Assembly (NCBI GenBank): GCA_003663225.1
Contig: QMZP01000037.1
Coordinates: forward strand, 1-7,074
Length of the DNA stretch: 7,074 bases
DNA from: Candidatus Aenigmatarchaeota archaeon
GTDB taxonomy: Archaea; Aenigmatarchaeota; Aenigmatarchaeia; QMZP01
Direction: 5' to 3'
Positions 5,759 to 7,074 of this stretch are shown here, piece by piece. Position 1 is the stretch's first letter. Every line of letters begins with the position of its first letter. Made by a program: the position numbers and the translations under genes. The notes under the pieces are model-generated. The model was not told where the DNA came from and did no database searches. It worked only from the letters and a program-made list of their open reading frames with translations.

Positions 5759-6223
5759 TTACATGTTCCTCAGCTTGGGCGAAGAGAAGAACAGCCCCTG
5801 GACGACATGGTCGGGGTCGTCCCTGAGGAATACAATGGAGACCATGACAGGGTCCTCTTTCTCGAACTCTGCGCTGTATATGACCTTTACATACTCTCCG
5901 GTAGAGTCAGTGTACCAGTAGGCTTCAGTGCTCTTGCCTAGTGACCTGAATTCGCCTATGAGGGGTATCATGTCCATCCTCATGTCCTGCAACTTCTCCT
6001 CTGTTATGCTCTGCAGCATCTGCTCAGAAAATGCGTCGCTGAACTGGACATAATCACCGGTATTGAATCCCATGAGTATGCCTTCTGCAATCGGGCTGGC
6101 GTAGCCGAGCACAGAGGCCCTCTCCTCCCCCTTCAGCTCCTTGTCTGCCGGCTGCAGTGTGCACCCTGATACCAGAATTACTGAAAGCAACACAGCAGCC
6201 AGGGTTGCCATGCTCTTGTCCAT
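5759..6223 (-). CDS. DUF3887-like lipoprotein
   Basis: A 154-residue protein with a signal peptide ending in the lipobox LVSGC (Cys21). The mature part (about 35-150) has the look of DUF3887: a helical start (FSDAFSEQML), a LIGEFRSLGK turn, then beta strands ending in a GLFF motif (VVQGLFFSS, 141-149). I assign the family by pattern only. DUF3887 has no settled function, but in bacteria it is often fused in front of an alpha/beta hydrolase. Here the next gene is an alpha/beta-hydrolase lipoprotein, so the two may form a separated version of that pair on the outer face of the membrane. A TATA box about 25 bp before the ATG indicates a leaderless message that probably covers both genes. Confidence 0.72.
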   Translation of the reverse strand: MDKSMATLAAVLLSVILVSGCTLQPADKELKGEERASVLGYASPIAEGILMGFNTGDYVQFSDAFSEQMLQSITEEKLQDMRMDMIPLIGEFRSLGKSTEAYWYTDSTGEYVKVIYSAEFEKEDPVMVSIVFLRDDPDHVVQGLFFSSPKLRNM

Positions 6224-6243
6224 GCTCTATATTTGACCAGATG

Positions 6244-6251
6244 CCTTATAA
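6244..6251 (-). promoter_or_regulatory. TATA box for the lipoprotein operon
   Basis: The minus strand reads TTATAAGG, centred about 25 bp before the ATG at 6223. Transcription would begin at or next to the start codon, giving a leaderless message. Confidence 0.65.
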
Positions 6252-6295
6252 CCTTGAACATACAAAGAGTGGAAAGTGGGCTTTTTACCCCACAA

Positions 6296-6303
6296 TTTAT
6301 AAA
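6296..6303 (+). promoter_or_regulatory. Distal TATA box upstream of the zinc-ribbon gene
   Basis: TTTATAAA is a near-ideal archaeal TATA, with expected start near 6325. It would give a leader of about 90 nt that includes the hairpin at 6364-6392, or else drive a short non-coding RNA; no reading frame of note lies in between. Confidence 0.5.
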
Positions 6304-6351
6304 GGTGCTCTGCCATATAATTAGTATAGGAGTTCTGGTGACAGGATTTCG

Positions 6352-6360
6352 TTTATATTA
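6352..6360 (+). promoter_or_regulatory. Proximal TATA-like box upstream of the zinc-ribbon gene
   Basis: TTTATATTA would start transcription near 6381, inside the hairpin at 6364-6392. Messages from this promoter would thus lack the hairpin that messages from the distal one carry. Confidence 0.45.
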
Positions 6361-6363
6361 AGC

Positions 6364-6392
6364 ACCAAGAAAGCCGCGCTTTCTAGGTTGGT
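6364..6392 (+). promoter_or_regulatory. Hairpin in the leader just before the Shine-Dalgarno
   Basis: GAAAGC (6369-6374) pairs with GCTTTC (6378-6383) around a CGC loop, and the stem is extended by ACCAA (6364-6368) with TTGGT (6388-6392) past a four-base bulge. It ends five bases before AAGGAG (6398-6403). A role in translation control is inferred. Confidence 0.45.
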
Positions 6393-6413
6393 TCAATAAG
6401 GAGATAGGTATAT

Positions 6414-6569
6414 ATGTCGTGGATGTGTGTCGGGTGCTCAACGCAGCACCATGATGGTATGGACGGCATGGGCTTCGGCCTGTGCAAGACTTGCGCAGAC
6501 AAGGCCAGGGCAAAGAAGGCAAAGGAAAAGGCCGCGATGCTAGCTGCAAGGAAGAAGAAAAAGAACTGA
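6414..6569 (+). CDS. 51-aa zinc-ribbon protein with lysine-rich tail
   Basis: The protein has 51 residues. Its N-terminal half has two Cys pairs, CVGC (5-8) and CKTC (24-27), spaced 15 residues apart as in zinc ribbons or knuckles; His12 and His13 lie between. From residue 30 on it is nearly all Lys, Arg, Ala and Glu (KARAKKAKEKAAMLAARKKK), likely a charged helix. Together this suggests a small nucleic-acid- or ribosome-binding protein; the partner is unknown. The start is supported by AAGGAG (6398-6403), 10 nt before the ATG. Two TATA-like boxes lie upstream, with a hairpin between them and the SD. An antisense frame over the same bases is Pro/Arg/Ser-rich and looks like a shadow. Confidence 0.75.
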   Translation: MSWMCVGCSTQHHDGMDGMGFGLCKTCADKARAKKAKEKAAMLAARKKKKN

Positions 6570-6574
6570 TTCGT

Positions 6575-6579
6575 CTTTT
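6575..6579 (+). terminator. Oligo-T tract after the zinc-ribbon gene
   Basis: Five T at 6575-6579, inside a T-rich stretch, begin five bases after the TGA stop. The facing gene ends 34 bp further on. This is a plausible but weak archaeal T-run terminator. Confidence 0.35.
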
Positions 6580-6613
6580 TGTTACATAGCAGTAGTAGGA
6601 AATATGGGGTTTT

Positions 6614-7074
6614 CTATGCTACCAAGAATCCCCACCACGGGGTTTCTGTAGCCACCACCTGGTTCGTCTCAGCGTCAAGGCTGGCGTTCACTTCCATCTC
6701 AACGGGCAGGAAGAACAGCAGGTTCCCCTTCTTCAGGCCGTTCACGCTGTACACCAGCTTTCCTGATTGCTCTTTGAGCACTATCCTCTTCACGTTGAGT
6801 GCCTTTATCACTTCCTTTGCCCGCTCGCTGGCCTGTTCCGGAAGTACCTTTAGCTTGGTGTTGCCCACCGTCATGGTGGAGTTCTCTATGGTTACGTTGA
6901 GCTCTGTTTCCACGGTGGTATTGCCTGACCTTATCTCTATCCTGTTCCTCTCCCTGTTCATTATGGACACATTCGCGTTCTTCTCATTGGCGCGAACAAT
7001 AGCCTCCACCGCCATGGTGTCAACCGACACCGGGGTTTCTCCTGCATTGCCTATCACCTTGGCCACCCGGTTCC
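6614..7074 (-). CDS. C-terminal part of a sequon-rich, probably extracellular protein
   Basis: The frame is open to the right edge, so the N-terminus lies outside; a GTG at 7066 is probably internal. The visible 153 residues contain five N-glycosylation sequons (NVS, NTT, NVT, NST, NAS), pointing to an exported, glycosylated protein. The sequence alternates beta-prone stretches (VETELNVTIENSTMTV) with one helix (EQASERAKEVIKAL). It ends in a repeat-like beta unit (KLVYSVNGLKKGNLLFFLPVEMEV, split here by function only) followed by DAETNQVVATETPWWGFL. That ending, a strand pair with DAET and a WWxFL close, recalls PepSY-like C-terminal modules of archaeal surface proteins, but I assign it only tentatively. 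No transmembrane anchor is seen in this part. It converges on the zinc-ribbon gene with a 44-bp gap. Confidence 0.7.
   Translation of the reverse strand, partial: NRVAKVIGNAGETPVSVDTMAVEAIVRANEKNANVSIMNRERNRIEIRSGNTTVETELNVTIENSTMTVGNTKLKVLPEQASERAKEVIKALNVKRIVLKEQSGKLVYSVNGLKKGNLLFFLPVEMEVNASLDAETNQVVATETPWWGFLVA

Noticed and set aside
6358..6549. Minus-strand 63-aa frame
   Set aside because: Antisense to the zinc-ribbon gene; Pro, Arg and Ser-rich shadow.
1..7074. tRNA, rRNA, CRISPR array, insertion sequence or integrase
   Set aside because: I found no cloverleaf with a GGTTCGANNCC-type loop in a fitting context, no spaced repeats, and no transposase or integrase motif.

Overview
The window looks archaeal. 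Most genes have a TATA-like box about 25 bp before the likely transcript start and little or no leader. There are no bacterial -35/-10 pairs, two proteins carry archaeal-type lipoboxes, several are rich in N-glycosylation sequons, and one gene encodes an archaeal tRNA-splicing endonuclease. That enzyme has an apparent three-unit layout of about 395 residues, known from ARMAN-type (Micrarchaeota-like) archaea, so a DPANN host is my best guess. This is inference from one gene.

Left part (1-1916, minus strand): a tight run of four genes, each with its own Shine-Dalgarno. In transcription order they are a 98-aa two-helix membrane protein, a 44-aa peptide, a 171-aa four-helix membrane protein, and a multi-helix membrane protein that runs off the left edge. 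I recognise no family in any of them. They follow a leader of about 180 nt holding two inverted repeats. A 14-bp perfect palindrome sits on the predicted transcription start. This is the best candidate here for an undescribed system.

Middle (1917-4846): a 56-aa gene (minus) and a 115-aa cysteine-rich, membrane-anchored protein (plus) diverge from an inverted-repeat promoter. Next comes the tRNA-splicing endonuclease (plus), which meets a two-domain dCTP deaminase/dUTPase-like gene (minus) tail to tail; their TAG stops share one CTAG. The nucleotide enzyme appears to lack the catalytic glutamate.

Right part (4847-7074): a likely two-gene lipoprotein operon (minus) with a DUF3887-like protein followed by an alpha/beta hydrolase, two modules often fused in bacteria. 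After a promoter-rich gap come a 51-aa zinc-ribbon protein with a lysine-rich tail (plus) and the C-terminal part of a sequon-rich, probably extracellular protein (minus) cut by the right edge. I see no rRNA, tRNA, CRISPR array, transposase or integrase.
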